Source of the DNA: an uncultured Cryomorphaceae bacterium
GTDB taxonomy: Bacteria > Bacteroidota > Bacteroidia > Flavobacteriales > Schleiferiaceae
Assembly (NCBI GenBank): GCA_913009655.1
Contig: CAJVWI010000002.1
Location: forward strand, 62,001 to 126,000
DNA: 64,000 bases
Direction of reading: 5' to 3'
In this document: positions 8,543-18,918 of the stretch, piece by piece
Layout: every line of letters begins with the position of its first letter
Numbering within the stretch: the stretch's first letter is position 1
Notes under the pieces: generated by a model
The model's input: the letters and a program-made list of their open reading frames with translations, nothing else
Database searches by the model: none
Told to the model about the DNA's origin: nothing
Translations under genes and position numbers: made by a program

Positions 8543-10529
8543 TCAATACGAACCTAGTATTCGGAGGATGGCCTGGCTAGTTATTTTTGCTGGAGTATTT
8601 ACGTTCACCATACTGTGCAGACTCTTTTTCATATCACTATCACTCGGACCAGAGCTAATTGCTTCAGCCAGACAAAAAGTTATTCAAGAACGCGAAGTAC
8701 CGGCAAGCAGGGGTAATATATATTCAAATGATGGGCAACTCTTAGCGACATCGATGCCTGTTTATGAATTAAGATGGGATGCAGCTATTGTAGACCCTAA
8801 GAGGTTTGATTCTCAAATAACTAAAACTAGTATAGCCCTGTCTAGTTTAATTCCAGGACCTCGTACAAATAAAAGCTGGGAAAAATATCTGAGAAAAACT
8901 TTTTCTGCCAAAAAAAGATATGCTCTTCTCGCCAAAGACCTGAGTTATTCCGATTATCGTGTAGTAAGTCAAATGCCTCTTTTTAAAGGGAATAAGTATA
9001 AAACAGGGCTAATAGCACTTGAGAATCATACAAGATTAATCCCTTTGGGGCTGCTTGCTGAAAGGACTATTGGCTATAACCGAACGCCCCAAGCCGGTTT
9101 AGAGTCTTCATTTAACGCAACACTTAAGGGTCATAATGGTAAACGATGGATGCAAAATCTAGGCGGAGATCAATGGAAACCAATTGGAAGCGAATACTCA
9201 AACCAACCAATAAATGGCCAAGACCTTGTAACCACTATAAATTCGAGAATTCAAGACATTGTCCATAAATCACTTATTCAGCAATTGAAAAAATATAATG
9301 CAGATCACGGTTGTGCCGTAGTGATGGAAGTTGCTACGGGGAAAATAATGGCAATTTCAAATCTTGGAAAAACAAAATCAAATCCAAATTATCGCGAATT
9401 AAGAAATTATGCAGTTTGGGAAAAATCAGAACCCGGATCCACTTTTAAGGTCGCCTCCCTTCTTGTGGCATTAGAAGATGGAAAAGTAGATACTGCACAA
9501 AAAATAGACACACGAGGTGGTGAATATATTATTTATGGTAAAAAAGTAAAAGACTCAAGGCGAGGAGGTTACGGAATAATATCGCTAGGACGAGCACTTG
9601 AGTTGTCATCAAATACAGGTATTGTCAAAGCCATTTATTCGAAATACTCAAAAAAGCCTGAAGATTTTATAGATCGAATGTACCAAATTGGTTTAGCAGA
9701 TATGACAGCAATTAGAATTCCTGGTGAAAGTGCACCCTATATTCCACATCCTGATGATAAAAGATGGAATGGACTAACATTACCATGGATGATTTTTGGT
9801 TATGGAATACAGAGAACACCACTTCAGACGCTAACATTTTACAATGCAATAGCAAATAATGGAAGAATGGTGAGACCTACACTTTGGGAAGGAACTAGAG
9901 ATCACGGGGTGATGGTTGAAAAAAATATAATACAAGTGATGCACCCTTCAATCGCTTCAGAAAAAAATATACTTCAAATTCAAGATTTACTCGAAAAAGC
10001 TGTCCGAAGAGGAACTGCCAGAAACATATATACAGATTCATTAGACATGGCCGGTAAGACAGGCACTTGTCAAATAGACTATTGGAAACCAGAAACTCTA
10101 GGTTATCAAGCATCTTTTGCGGGTTATTTTCCGGCAAAAAATCCAAAGTATTCATGCATTGTGGTTATAAACCGGCCTGAAATCTCAGCAGGGTATTATG
10201 CAAATATTGTTGCAGCGCCTGTTTTCCGAAATATCGCTATGGCAATTCATAAGATGACACCTCAAACTGAAACCCCTTCCAAAGGCTATTGGGGGAAAGC
10301 TATAAATCATATGGCGATAAATAACGAAAAGAAAAGAATCTCAAATTACAATATCGCATTTCAAAAACTTGAATTGGGGGAATTACCAAACATTACCGGA
10401 TGGAAAGTATCAGATGCGATTAAACTATTCGAAGAAAGTGGATGGCAAATAACACTTCAAGGAAATGGGAATGTGCTCAGTTATGATTCTTATTTTCAGA
10501 GTAAAAAAATTCATATTAAACTAGGATGA
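8532..10529 (+). CDS. ftsI: cell division peptidoglycan transpeptidase (PBP3/FtsI type) with PASTA domain
   Basis: Class B penicillin-binding protein that cross-links septal peptidoglycan. A membrane anchor lies near residues 14-36. The dimerisation domain contains REVPASRGNIYSNDG. The transpeptidase motifs are SxxK at Ser303-Lys306 (PGSTFKV), SxN in LSSNTG and KTG in MAGKTGTC. The final 50 residues (LPNITGWKVSDAIKLFEESG) form a PASTA domain, common in Bacteroidota FtsI and absent from the E. coli protein. At 665 aa it is complete. It overlaps ftsL at the start and murE at the end. Confidence 0.94.
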   Translation: MMNSQYEPSIRRMAWLVIFAGVFTFTILCRLFFISLSLGPELIASARQKVIQEREVPASRGNIYSNDGQLLATSMPVYELRWDAAIVDPKRFDSQITKTSIALSSLIPGPRTNKSWEKYLRKTFSAKKRYALLAKDLSYSDYRVVSQMPLFKGNKYKTGLIALENHTRLIPLGLLAERTIGYNRTPQAGLESSFNATLKGHNGKRWMQNLGGDQWKPIGSEYSNQPINGQDLVTTINSRIQDIVHKSLIQQLKKYNADHGCAVVMEVATGKIMAISNLGKTKSNPNYRELRNYAVWEKSEPGSTFKVASLLVALEDGKVDTAQKIDTRGGEYIIYGKKVKDSRRGGYGIISLGRALELSSNTGIVKAIYSKYSKKPEDFIDRMYQIGLADMTAIRIPGESAPYIPHPDDKRWNGLTLPWMIFGYGIQRTPLQTLTFYNAIANNGRMVRPTLWEGTRDHGVMVEKNIIQVMHPSIASEKNILQIQDLLEKAVRRGTARNIYTDSLDMAGKTGTCQIDYWKPETLGYQASFAGYFPAKNPKYSCIVVINRPEISAGYYANIVAAPVFRNIAMAIHKMTPQTETPSKGYWGKAINHMAINNEKKRISNYNIAFQKLELGELPNITGWKVSDAIKLFEESGWQITLQGNGNVLSYDSYFQSKKIHIKLG

Positions 10530-11989
10530 AACTATTAAAAGATATACTGTATGGTGTTCCCATTATTGATTTGCTGGGATCAACTTTAGTAGCTATTAAT
10601 AGTGTCACATGTGATTCTCGATCCGTAAGAAAAGATAGCTTATTCATAGCAATTAAAGGAACTAAAAAAGATGGTAATTACTTTATTGAAGACGCTATAG
10701 TAGGCGGAGCCGTCGTGATTGTATGCGAAGAATTACCAAAAGAAACATATTCAAAAATTACGTACATACAAGTCAAGTCAGCCTCTAAATCCTATTCTAT
10801 AATCGCAGGAAATTGGTTTGATCGACCTTCAGAAAAATTAAATGTTGTTGGTATAACTGGAACTAATGGCAAAACAACAACAGCAAGTTTATTACATCAA
10901 CTTTTTGAAAATAATCTCATAAAAAGTGGATTAATATCAACTATAAAGATATCGATTCATAATAAAAATTATCCCGCAACCCATACTACGCCTGACGCTT
11001 GGGAAATACAAAGACATTTATCGGATATGGCTGCAGCAGGATGTAAGCTTGTCTTTATAGAAGTTAGCTCACACGGCTTAGTTCAAAACCGTGTTGCCGG
11101 AATTCGTTTTAAAGGTGGGATTTTCACTAATATAAGTAGAGATCATCTTGATTATCACAAAACCATTGATAATTATGTCATTGCAAAAAAAATGCTTTTT
11201 GACAATCTAAATCCCTTTGCATTTGCATTAGTTAATCGAGATGATAAATACGGAGATACAATGCTTTTGAATTGTAAAGCAAAAAAAATATCGTACGGAA
11301 TAACTAGAGAGTCTGATATTAAAGCAAGGGTATTAGAAAGTCATATTGGGGGAACTCTAATTAGCATAAATCAACGAGAATGTTGGCTGAAAGTAATTGG
11401 GGATTTTAATGTTTACAATGTGTGTGCAGTTTATGGAGCAGCAATCCAATTGGGAATGACAGCGGATGAAGCACTCCAGAGAATAAGTGCTTTAAATCCA
11501 GTAAGTGGTCGTTTTCAAAAAATAGAAGGACCTAATGGAATTACTGGAATCGTAGATTATGCTCATACCCCGGATGCCTTAGAAAAGGTTCTTTCCTCTT
11601 TGATAAAATTCCGAAAGCCACCCCAAAGAATAATAACTATTGTTGGGTGCGGCGGTGATCGAGACAAAGGCAAAAGACCACAAATGGCATCAATCGCGTC
11701 TAGACTAAGTGACTATGTCATTTTAACGTCTGACAATCCGAGATCAGAATCTGCTGAAAAAATTCTAAAAGACATGGAAAGTGGTTTAAAAAAATCAGAC
11801 AAAAAGTATTGCATCTCAATTGCAGATAGAAGTCAAGGAATTAAACTTGCCTGTCAAAATGCAAATGCAAATGACGTAATACTCTTAGCAGGAAAAGGAC
11901 ATGAGAAATTCCAAGAGATTCATGGAGAAAAAATACCATTTGATGATTTGCTCATTTTAAAAACATTACTAATCGAAGCTCAAACTTAA
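10526..11989 (+). CDS. murE: UDP-N-acetylmuramoyl-tripeptide synthetase (meso-DAP adding)
   Basis: Mur ligase that adds the third residue to the UDP-MurNAc dipeptide in the cytoplasm. The ATP loop GTNGKTTTA lies at about residues 112-120, with NISRDHLDYH and later GCGGDRDKGKRP following. The substrate-selecting motif DNPRSE (in TSDNPRSESAE) is the one found in meso-diaminopimelate enzymes rather than lysine enzymes, so the peptidoglycan is probably of the mDAP type. At 487 aa it is complete. Its ATG overlaps the ftsI stop by 4 bases and mraY follows after 3. Confidence 0.96.
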   Translation: MKLLKDILYGVPIIDLLGSTLVAINSVTCDSRSVRKDSLFIAIKGTKKDGNYFIEDAIVGGAVVIVCEELPKETYSKITYIQVKSASKSYSIIAGNWFDRPSEKLNVVGITGTNGKTTTASLLHQLFENNLIKSGLISTIKISIHNKNYPATHTTPDAWEIQRHLSDMAAAGCKLVFIEVSSHGLVQNRVAGIRFKGGIFTNISRDHLDYHKTIDNYVIAKKMLFDNLNPFAFALVNRDDKYGDTMLLNCKAKKISYGITRESDIKARVLESHIGGTLISINQRECWLKVIGDFNVYNVCAVYGAAIQLGMTADEALQRISALNPVSGRFQKIEGPNGITGIVDYAHTPDALEKVLSSLIKFRKPPQRIITIVGCGGDRDKGKRPQMASIASRLSDYVILTSDNPRSESAEKILKDMESGLKKSDKKYCISIADRSQGIKLACQNANANDVILLAGKGHEKFQEIHGEKIPFDDLLILKTLLIEAQT

Positions 11990-11992
11990 ATT

Positions 11993-13219
11993 ATGCTTTA
12001 CGATATATTCATGTTTCTTGACAATCTTGATTTTCCTGGAGCTGGACTATTTCAATTTCTCACTTTTAGAGCGGCGCTAGCAATTCTTGGAGCTTTAACA
12101 ATAAGTCTAATTTTCGGAAAAAGACTTATCGATATTTTAAAAGAAAAGCAAATAGGAGAAAGTGTTAGAGATCTTGGATTAAATGGTCAAGTGGAAAAAG
12201 CAGGAACTCCAACAATGGGGGGGTTGATAATCCTATCAGCAATAGTGATACCTGTATTATTATTTGCAGATCTGAGTAATATTTATATTAAACTGCTTCT
12301 GCTAACAACCATTTGGATGGGAGCAATAGGATTTACAGATGACTACATAAAGGTTTTTAAAAAAAATAAAAAAGGTTTAAGAGGCCATTTTAAAATAATA
12401 GGCCAAATAACACTTGGAATTATAATTGGGAGTGTTCTGGTATTTCACCCCGATGTTACAATGAAAGAAGAAGTCCCCATAGATTCACAGATACAACTTT
12501 ATGGAGAAAGTGCGAAAAGCGCACCAGTTTTTGGCCACGCAGAACAATCATTAAAAACCACAATACCATTTTTTAAAGACGCAACATTTAATTATGTAAA
12601 ACTATTAGATTGGCTGGGACTAAATCAATATAGTTGGCTGATTTTTATTTTTGTAGTGATATTTATAATTACTGCAGTTAGCAATGGAGCGAATTTAACA
12701 GATGGCCTCGATGGCTTGGCAGGTGGCACCTCAGCTATAATAGCATTTACACTTGCAATTCTAGCCTATGTAAGTGGTTCCGTAGTCTTTGCGAGCTACT
12801 TAGATATAATGTACATACCAAATTCTGGAGAATTAGTCGTATTTGCTGCTGCCTTCATTGGGGCATGCATAGGCTTTCTTTGGTATAATACATACCCAGC
12901 ACAAGTATTTATGGGAGATACTGGTAGCCTTTCCTTAGGTGCAATAATCGCGGTATTTGCAATTGCAATACGAAAAGAACTTTTAATACCCATACTAGCC
13001 GGAGTATTTCTCATCGAGAATTTGAGTGTAATAATTCAAGTCAGCTATTTTAAGTACACCAAAAAACAATCAGGAATTGGCAAACGAGTATTCCTAATGT
13101 CACCTCTTCATCATCATTTTCAGAAACAAGGTCTTCATGAATCTAAAATTGTTACAAGGTTTTGGATTTTAGGGATTTTTCTAGCCATTTTAACATTAAT
13201 AACATTGAAGCTCCGATGA
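11993..13219 (+). CDS. mraY: phospho-N-acetylmuramoyl-pentapeptide-transferase
   Basis: Integral membrane enzyme that transfers phospho-MurNAc-pentapeptide to undecaprenyl phosphate, making lipid I. About ten hydrophobic spans are visible. The motifs include [22 protein letters not shown] with the catalytic Asp pair, [22 protein letters not shown] and SPLHHHFQ. At 408 aa it is longer than the E. coli enzyme because of an extra segment near residues 150-200, between spans, which is usual in Bacteroidota. It overlaps murD in ATGA. Confidence 0.97.
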   Translation: MLYDIFMFLDNLDFPGAGLFQFLTFRAALAILGALTISLIFGKRLIDILKEKQIGESVRDLGLNGQVEKAGTPTMGGLIILSAIVIPVLLFADLSNIYIKLLLLTTIWMGAIGFTDDYIKVFKKNKKGLRGHFKIIGQITLGIIIGSVLVFHPDVTMKEEVPIDSQIQLYGESAKSAPVFGHAEQSLKTTIPFFKDATFNYVKLLDWLGLNQYSWLIFIFVVIFIITAVSNGANLTDGLDGLAGGTSAIIAFTLAILAYVSGSVVFASYLDIMYIPNSGELVVFAAAFIGACIGFLWYNTYPAQVFMGDTGSLSLGAIIAVFAIAIRKELLIPILAGVFLIENLSVIIQVSYFKYTKKQSGIGKRVFLMSPLHHHFQKQGLHESKIVTRFWILGIFLAILTLITLKLR

Positions 13220-14568
13220 TTATGAATGAGTTATTTCAGCTAGGCATTCTCGGAGGAGGCGAAAGCGGTGTGGCGGCAGCTCTGCTTGGTAAAAAGAAAA
13301 AAATAAATGTATTTCTATCTGAAAAGGGAAAACTTACACAATTGCATCGAATCGAATTGATAAAGGCGGGAATTTATTTTGAGGAAGGCGGGCACACCTT
13401 GGACAAATTGATTAATTCCGATGCAATAATTAAAAGTCCAGGTATTAGTTCAAATATTTCAATAATCCAAAATATTAGAAAAGCTGGAATCCCCATCTGG
13501 TCAGATATAGAATGGTTTTTTAGAAATAAACCTGAAAAGTCAAAAGTTATTGCTATCACAGGGACAAATGGAAAAACTTCAACTACAACTTTAATTGGTA
13601 AAATTTTATCAGAAAATAAATCAAATTTTCGTTTAGGCGGTAATATTGGTATCGGAGCTGGCAGATTACTTCTTGGAGATCCTGCTGATGTTTATGTTTT
13701 AGAAGTATCTAGTTTCCAGTTAGAAAATTGCCCAACTTTCAGACCAAATATTGCAGTAATCACCAATATTACCAATGATCATCTTGATCGTTATAATTCA
13801 ATTGAGGATTATGCCAAAGCAAAATTTAAAATTACTACGAATCAAAATAAAGATGATAGTTTCCTTTTCTATGCTGAAGATAAAATTATAAAATCAAGAT
13901 TAAACTCAGTCAACGCATCCCTTTACCCTATTTATACCTCTACCCCTATTAATGCTCCAAATCAAGGGGCATTTATTGAAGATTCACATTTAATAATGAT
14001 CACAAAAAATAATGATATCATGACAATTGAAGATCTTGCTTTACAAGGCAAACACAATACGTATAATGCACTTGCGGCAGGCCTCTCTGCCAGACTTCTT
14101 AACGTCAGAAGTGAAATGGTTCGTGAATCATTGGCAGATTTTGAAGGGCTAGAGCACAGAATGGAAAATATTGGAACCATACATGGAATCCAATTTATAA
14201 ATGATAGCAAAGCCACAAATGTCAACTCAACTTACTATGCCCTTGAAAGCATTAATGGGAAATCAATTTGGATTGTCGGAGGTGTAGATAAAGGGAATGA
14301 CTATTCTGAGCTATTTGGATTAGTAGAGAAAAAAGTAAAAGCTATTGTCGCAATTGGAACTGATGTTTCAAAAATTCGAAATGCCTTCGCCGAAAGTGTA
14401 GAACATTTTGCTGAAGTAGAAAATATGGATGATGCTGTTAAAACTAGTTATCAGCTTGCGACAAAGGGGGAAACTGTTATTCTATCACCATGTTGTGCAA
14501 GTTTTGACTTATTCCAAAACTATCAAGACCGAGGAAATCAATTTAAATCTGCAGTTCGCAAATTATAA
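13216..14568 (+). CDS. murD: UDP-N-acetylmuramoylalanine--D-glutamate ligase
   Basis: Second Mur ligase of the pathway, adding D-glutamate. I take the ATG at 13216, which overlaps the mraY stop (ATGA) and gives [18 protein letters not shown], so the nucleotide-binding glycine loop sits at the expected distance from the N-terminus. The frame is open 18 codons further upstream inside mraY, and an ATG at 13222 is also possible. The ATP loop is [12 protein letters not shown], followed by [17 protein letters not shown] and GGVDKGNDY. Length is 450 aa. Confidence 0.95.
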   Translation: MIMNELFQLGILGGGESGVAAALLGKKKKINVFLSEKGKLTQLHRIELIKAGIYFEEGGHTLDKLINSDAIIKSPGISSNISIIQNIRKAGIPIWSDIEWFFRNKPEKSKVIAITGTNGKTSTTTLIGKILSENKSNFRLGGNIGIGAGRLLLGDPADVYVLEVSSFQLENCPTFRPNIAVITNITNDHLDRYNSIEDYAKAKFKITTNQNKDDSFLFYAEDKIIKSRLNSVNASLYPIYTSTPINAPNQGAFIEDSHLIMITKNNDIMTIEDLALQGKHNTYNALAAGLSARLLNVRSEMVRESLADFEGLEHRMENIGTIHGIQFINDSKATNVNSTYYALESINGKSIWIVGGVDKGNDYSELFGLVEKKVKAIVAIGTDVSKIRNAFAESVEHFAEVENMDDAVKTSYQLATKGETVILSPCCASFDLFQNYQDRGNQFKSAVRKL

Positions 14569-14582
14569 TACTTTCTAATCAA

Positions 14583-15749
14583 ATGAAAATATTTAATCGT
14601 CTTTTTCAAGGTAGCACTCAAATATGGGTCATAACCATGCTATTGGCGGTTTTCTCTTTTTTACCGGTATTCAGTGCCAGCACCAGCCTAGGAATGCATA
14701 TGATTCACGTCGGATTTGGACTATTACTTGCCATACTGACTCATAGAATCCCTTACCGATTTTGGAGAGGACCACTTTCACCACTGATTCTCTGGATTAG
14801 TATTGTATTACTTATTTTTACAATCGCTCAAGGATCTACCATTGGTGGAGCAAATTCAAGCCGTTGGATATATGTATTTGGAATGAGCTTTCAAACGAGT
14901 GCATTAGCGAATGTCGCACTGCTAATCTTTCTTTCCAGGACATTATCAAAAAAAGAAGGAGATTGGAAATTCAAAGATTCGTTTAAAACTTTATTATGGC
15001 CAATATTTATAATATCGGGCCTTGTCCTTCCCGCTAATCTTTCAACAGCAATTCTGATATTCGCAAATTCGATGATTCTCTTATTCATAGGCGGATATAA
15101 TTATAGACATTTAGCTAAAATACTGGGATTAGGATTAATTCTTTTTTTGTCTTTCGTCCTTACCGCCAAGGCACTTCCGGATATTATGCCAAATCGGATA
15201 GACACCTGGATAAGTCGATTAGAGACATTCGCTTCACCCGTTGAGGAAAATGAGAACTATCAGATGAATATAGCAATGACAGCCATTGCGGAAGGGAAAA
15301 TTACAGGGATGGGGCCTGGAAGAGGACTGCATAAACACTTTCTACCTCAAAATAATTCCGATTTTATTTATGCCACAATTGTAGAAGAATATGGTTTAAT
15401 TGGCGGCTCCACCATATTATTAATGTATTTATGGTTCATGCTGGCATGTGTAAGAGTAACGAGAAGGGCAAAAGATTTATTTGGACGACTAATCGTTATT
15501 AGTCTCAGCTTTTCCATTTCTATTCAAGCAATGATAAATATGGCTGTAGCAACAAACTTATTACCAGTTACAGGCCAAACTCTTCCATTGGTAAGTGCAG
15601 GAGGGTCGTCTATTTGGATGACTTGCATTGCAATTGGAATCATACTCTCAGTAAGCAGAGGTAGAGGTGATGGAGATAATGCAGATCCCGATATTCAAAT
15701 ATTTCAAGATATGGAAATAAAATCTTTAAATATTCAGAGCAATGCATAG
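14583..15749 (+). CDS. ftsW: FtsW-type septal peptidoglycan glycosyltransferase
   Basis: SEDS-family polymerase that works with FtsI at the septum. About ten membrane spans are present. Recognisable SEDS pieces are GGANSSRWIY, FAKAS-equivalent ALIFLSRTL, ITGMGPGRGLHKHFLPQNNSDFIYATIVEEYGL and LPVTGQTLPLVSAGGSS near the C-terminus. It could be mistaken for RodA on sequence alone, but its place between murD and murG supports FtsW. At 388 aa it is complete. It starts 14 bases after murD and overlaps murG by 8. Confidence 0.94.
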   Translation: MKIFNRLFQGSTQIWVITMLLAVFSFLPVFSASTSLGMHMIHVGFGLLLAILTHRIPYRFWRGPLSPLILWISIVLLIFTIAQGSTIGGANSSRWIYVFGMSFQTSALANVALLIFLSRTLSKKEGDWKFKDSFKTLLWPIFIISGLVLPANLSTAILIFANSMILLFIGGYNYRHLAKILGLGLILFLSFVLTAKALPDIMPNRIDTWISRLETFASPVEENENYQMNIAMTAIAEGKITGMGPGRGLHKHFLPQNNSDFIYATIVEEYGLIGGSTILLMYLWFMLACVRVTRRAKDLFGRLIVISLSFSISIQAMINMAVATNLLPVTGQTLPLVSAGGSSIWMTCIAIGIILSVSRGRGDGDNADPDIQIFQDMEIKSLNIQSNA

Positions 15750-16866
15750 AGGGCCGAAAATAGTAATTTCTGGTGGTGGTACAGGAGGGCATATTTTTCC
15801 TGCCGTAAGTATTGCTAAGGAAATTATTAAAAAATATCCCGATGCTTTGATTCAATTTATTGGGGCCAATGGCCGAATGGAGATGGAAAGAATTCCAGAA
15901 GCTGGATTTCCGATATTCGGAATAAATATTGCGGGTTTTCAAAGAAAATCTATTTTAAAAAATATTGATCTACCAATAAAGTTGATCTCCAGTATTATCA
16001 AAGTTTTTAAATTTTTAAAAAAAATAAAACCAGATGCGGTAATCGGAACAGGAGGCTATGTAAGTGGGCCAAGTTTATTTGTTGCCCAATTACTGGGTAT
16101 ACCTACAATCATACAAGAGCAAAATAGTCTTGCTGGATGGACAAATAGGATCTTAAGTCGAAAAGCACGAATAATCTGTGTTGCATATCCAAAAATGGAA
16201 AGGTTTTTTTCTGAAAAAAAAATACACTTAACTGGAAATCCAGTTAGAGAAAATATCGCCAATATCAAATCAAACGATTTGCACAAAAAAAATTCTTCCA
16301 GAGCAAAAACCCTTTTAGGATTTGACCCTAAGCTACCATTAATATTAATACTGGGAGGAAGCCAAGGCGCAAGAGCCATAAATAAGAGTGTTCAGAATAA
16401 CTTAAATCTTTGGGAGAATAAAAAAATTCAAATTCTATGGCAATGCGGAGAATATTATATAGATGAATTAAGTGGGACAATATCTAAATCTAAATACTTA
16501 AAGATTGAGCCATTTTTAAAAAATATGGATAAAGCATATACTGCTGCGGATATTGTAATTTCTCGAGCTGGAGCTGGAACAATTAGTGAAATATGTTGTG
16601 CAGGATGCGCTGCTATTCTTATACCCTCTCCTAATGTTGCAGAAGATCATCAGACGCAGAATGCTCGAAGCCTAGTGGACCAAAAGGCTGCTATTTTTAT
16701 CAATGAAAAAAATTCAGAAAGTGACTTAGGATTAATAGTAAGCGAGCTTATTACTAATACTAAGAAACTTGTATCACTCAGATCTAATGCTTTAAATATA
16801 TCAAAGCCAAATGCGGCGGCAGAAATTCTTAATCAACTTGAAAATCATTGGTTATGGAAAAATTAA
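15742..16866 (+). CDS. murG: UDP-GlcNAc--lipid I N-acetylglucosamine transferase
   Basis: GT28 glycosyltransferase that turns lipid I into lipid II on the inner face of the membrane. N-terminal donor/acceptor loop SGGGTGGHIFPA, then GTGGYVSGP, QEQNSLAGW and GNPVR; the C-terminal half has LGGSQGARAIN, ISRAGAGTISE and VAEDHQTQNA. At 374 aa it is full length. The start overlaps ftsW by 8 bases and the end overlaps murC by 13. Confidence 0.96.
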   Translation: MHRGPKIVISGGGTGGHIFPAVSIAKEIIKKYPDALIQFIGANGRMEMERIPEAGFPIFGINIAGFQRKSILKNIDLPIKLISSIIKVFKFLKKIKPDAVIGTGGYVSGPSLFVAQLLGIPTIIQEQNSLAGWTNRILSRKARIICVAYPKMERFFSEKKIHLTGNPVRENIANIKSNDLHKKNSSRAKTLLGFDPKLPLILILGGSQGARAINKSVQNNLNLWENKKIQILWQCGEYYIDELSGTISKSKYLKIEPFLKNMDKAYTAADIVISRAGAGTISEICCAGCAAILIPSPNVAEDHQTQNARSLVDQKAAIFINEKNSESDLGLIVSELITNTKKLVSLRSNALNISKPNAAAEILNQLENHWLWKN

Positions 16867-18188
16867 AATTCTCATCCATCGATTTCATTGGTATCGGAGG
16901 AATAGGAATGTCTGCATTAGCTAGGTGGGCTCTTAACAAGAATATTGTTGTTAGCGGATATGACGCAATCGAAAGTGATATCACAAAATATTTAGAAGCA
17001 GAAGGTGCAAATATTCGTTACGAAAAAAAGTTAACCAATTTTATAAATGATTCAGAAAAGTTAGTGGTTTATACACCTGCCATCTCAAAAAACCATCCTC
17101 AGATTGTTGATGCTTTAAATAAAAATCTGAAAATCATTAAAAGAGCTGAGTTATTAGGCTACATAGCTAAACAAGGAGTGTGCCTTGCAGTTGCAGGGAC
17201 TCATGGAAAAACGACCACATCATGCTTATTAGCTTGGATAATAAGTAATTCTGGGATACCAGTTCAAGGCTTTTTCGGAGGGATCAGTAAAAACTTTGAA
17301 AGCAATTATCTTGAAGGAGAAGCTGGCATAACGATAGTAGAGGCTGATGAATTTGACAGATCTTTTTTGCATCTAGAACCAAGCTTATCAGTAATAACTT
17401 CAACCGACCCTGATCATTTAGATTATTATAAAACTCAAACTCAATTAGAAAAAGCATTCGAAGATTTTGCCAAAAAATCTAAAAAATGCTTTATACACAA
17501 GGACATTAAAACCATATCAGGAGACACATATGGATTAGGAGATCACAAATTCGGAGCAGATAATATTTTATCTGATGAGGGGTCTCAGTTTTTTGATCTA
17601 ATTCTAGATGGAAAAAGATACAAAAATGTTCATTCGGGAATGGCTGGAGAGCATAATATTGAAAATTCCATTGCTGCAGCGACTCTAGCCTATCAAGTAG
17701 GAGTCTCAGCTGAAAATATAATAAACGGTATAGAATCCTTTAAAGGAGTCAAACGTCGATTCGAAATATTAATAAATAATACAAATAACATTTACATTGA
17801 CGATTATGCACATCACCCCACAGAAATAAAAAAATTAATTAATTCTGTTAAAAAAATATTCCCAGGCAAACCAATTGCCATGTTATTTCAACCTCATTTA
17901 TTCTCTCGAACTCAAGATTTTTTAGAAAGCTTTAAAGAAGTACTTTCCGAGATAGATATGCTCGGCATTCTGCCAATATATGGAGCTAGGGAGAAGCCCA
18001 TTCCTGGAATAAATTCTCAAAAATTAGTAAACCTAATTCCCAAATCAAATATAATATCATTTGAGAATGGCACTAAATGGTTATGTGATCAAAAAAATTG
18101 TGTTCAGATAACTGCCGGTGCTGGCGATATCAATCGTCTTGTTCCCTTTATAGTTGATTGTATTAAAAAGTCGAAAAATGAGAGTTAG
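16854..18188 (+). CDS. murC: UDP-N-acetylmuramate--L-alanine ligase
   Basis: First Mur ligase, adding L-alanine to UDP-MurNAc. I start at the ATG 16854 (MEKLKFSSIDFIGIGGIGMSA); the frame can also open at a TTG at 16848. The UDP-binding loop GIGGIGMSALA, ATP loop VAGTHGKTTTS, DPDHLDYY and DDYAHHPTEI are present. Length is 444 aa. It overlaps murG by 13 bases and ftsQ by 11. Confidence 0.96.
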   Translation: MEKLKFSSIDFIGIGGIGMSALARWALNKNIVVSGYDAIESDITKYLEAEGANIRYEKKLTNFINDSEKLVVYTPAISKNHPQIVDALNKNLKIIKRAELLGYIAKQGVCLAVAGTHGKTTTSCLLAWIISNSGIPVQGFFGGISKNFESNYLEGEAGITIVEADEFDRSFLHLEPSLSVITSTDPDHLDYYKTQTQLEKAFEDFAKKSKKCFIHKDIKTISGDTYGLGDHKFGADNILSDEGSQFFDLILDGKRYKNVHSGMAGEHNIENSIAAATLAYQVGVSAENIINGIESFKGVKRRFEILINNTNNIYIDDYAHHPTEIKKLINSVKKIFPGKPIAMLFQPHLFSRTQDFLESFKEVLSEIDMLGILPIYGAREKPIPGINSQKLVNLIPKSNIISFENGTKWLCDQKNCVQITAGAGDINRLVPFIVDCIKKSKNES

Positions 18189-18915
18189 TAAACTAATCAT
18201 AACATTTTTAACGTGGATAATAGTTTCATTAGGAATGATTTGGGCCTTTAGGGAAAGTACTGACATAAGGAGAAATCGATTATTGATTGGACATCGGATT
18301 TCCCTTCAACAACCTAATAATCAAATTTTCATAATTCCTTCTGACCTTTATAATACGCTCGATTCATTTAACCTTTTCGGTGATAGTGTATTCATAGAAG
18401 AAATCAACATTGGATTGTTGGAAGAAATATTGTGTAAACACCCCCACATAAGAGATGCAGAAGTATTTTCAACATGGGAAGGCCTGCTCAAAATAAATCT
18501 AATTCAAAAGTCAGCAATAGCAAGAATGGTGAGCGATAAAAAAATGAACTATCTAGATAAGAATGGGGATTTGTTTCCACTATCTATTCATGCGTCAGAT
18601 AAGCTACCAGTTTTGACTGGATTTGAAGACTCAAACTCAAGACTAGAAGCACTCATTTTTATAGAAAACGCTTTGAAACATGAAGCATTTCCAAATGGAG
18701 TCACCTCAATTCATAGAGATAAAAATGGAAATTACACTGTAAGCCCTGAATGGCATAATCATGAAATACTATGGGGGGAACCTGGATTTTTTGATAACAA
18801 GGCACATAAAGCAAATGCAGTTTATGCTTATTTGCTTCAAAATAATGACATCGATAAATTATCAAAATTAGACTTGAGATTTAAAGGACAAGTTGTTTAC
18901 ACACTCAATAATTAA
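18178..18915 (+). CDS. ftsQ: cell division protein FtsQ/DivIB
   Basis: Bitopic divisome protein. The chosen ATG at 18178 overlaps the murC stop and gives a short cytoplasmic N-terminus with a membrane span at about residues 6-25 (LIITFLTWIIVSLGMIWAF). The periplasmic part begins with a POTRA-like segment (EEINIGLLEEILCKHPHIRDAEVF, then KINLIQKSAIARM), as in FtsQ. At 245 aa it has the usual Bacteroidota length. The call relies on topology, the PHIRDAEV pattern and position between murC and ftsA. Confidence 0.88.
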   Translation: MRVSKLIITFLTWIIVSLGMIWAFRESTDIRRNRLLIGHRISLQQPNNQIFIIPSDLYNTLDSFNLFGDSVFIEEINIGLLEEILCKHPHIRDAEVFSTWEGLLKINLIQKSAIARMVSDKKMNYLDKNGDLFPLSIHASDKLPVLTGFEDSNSRLEALIFIENALKHEAFPNGVTSIHRDKNGNYTVSPEWHNHEILWGEPGFFDNKAHKANAVYAYLLQNNDIDKLSKLDLRFKGQVVYTLNN

Positions 18916-18918
18916 AAT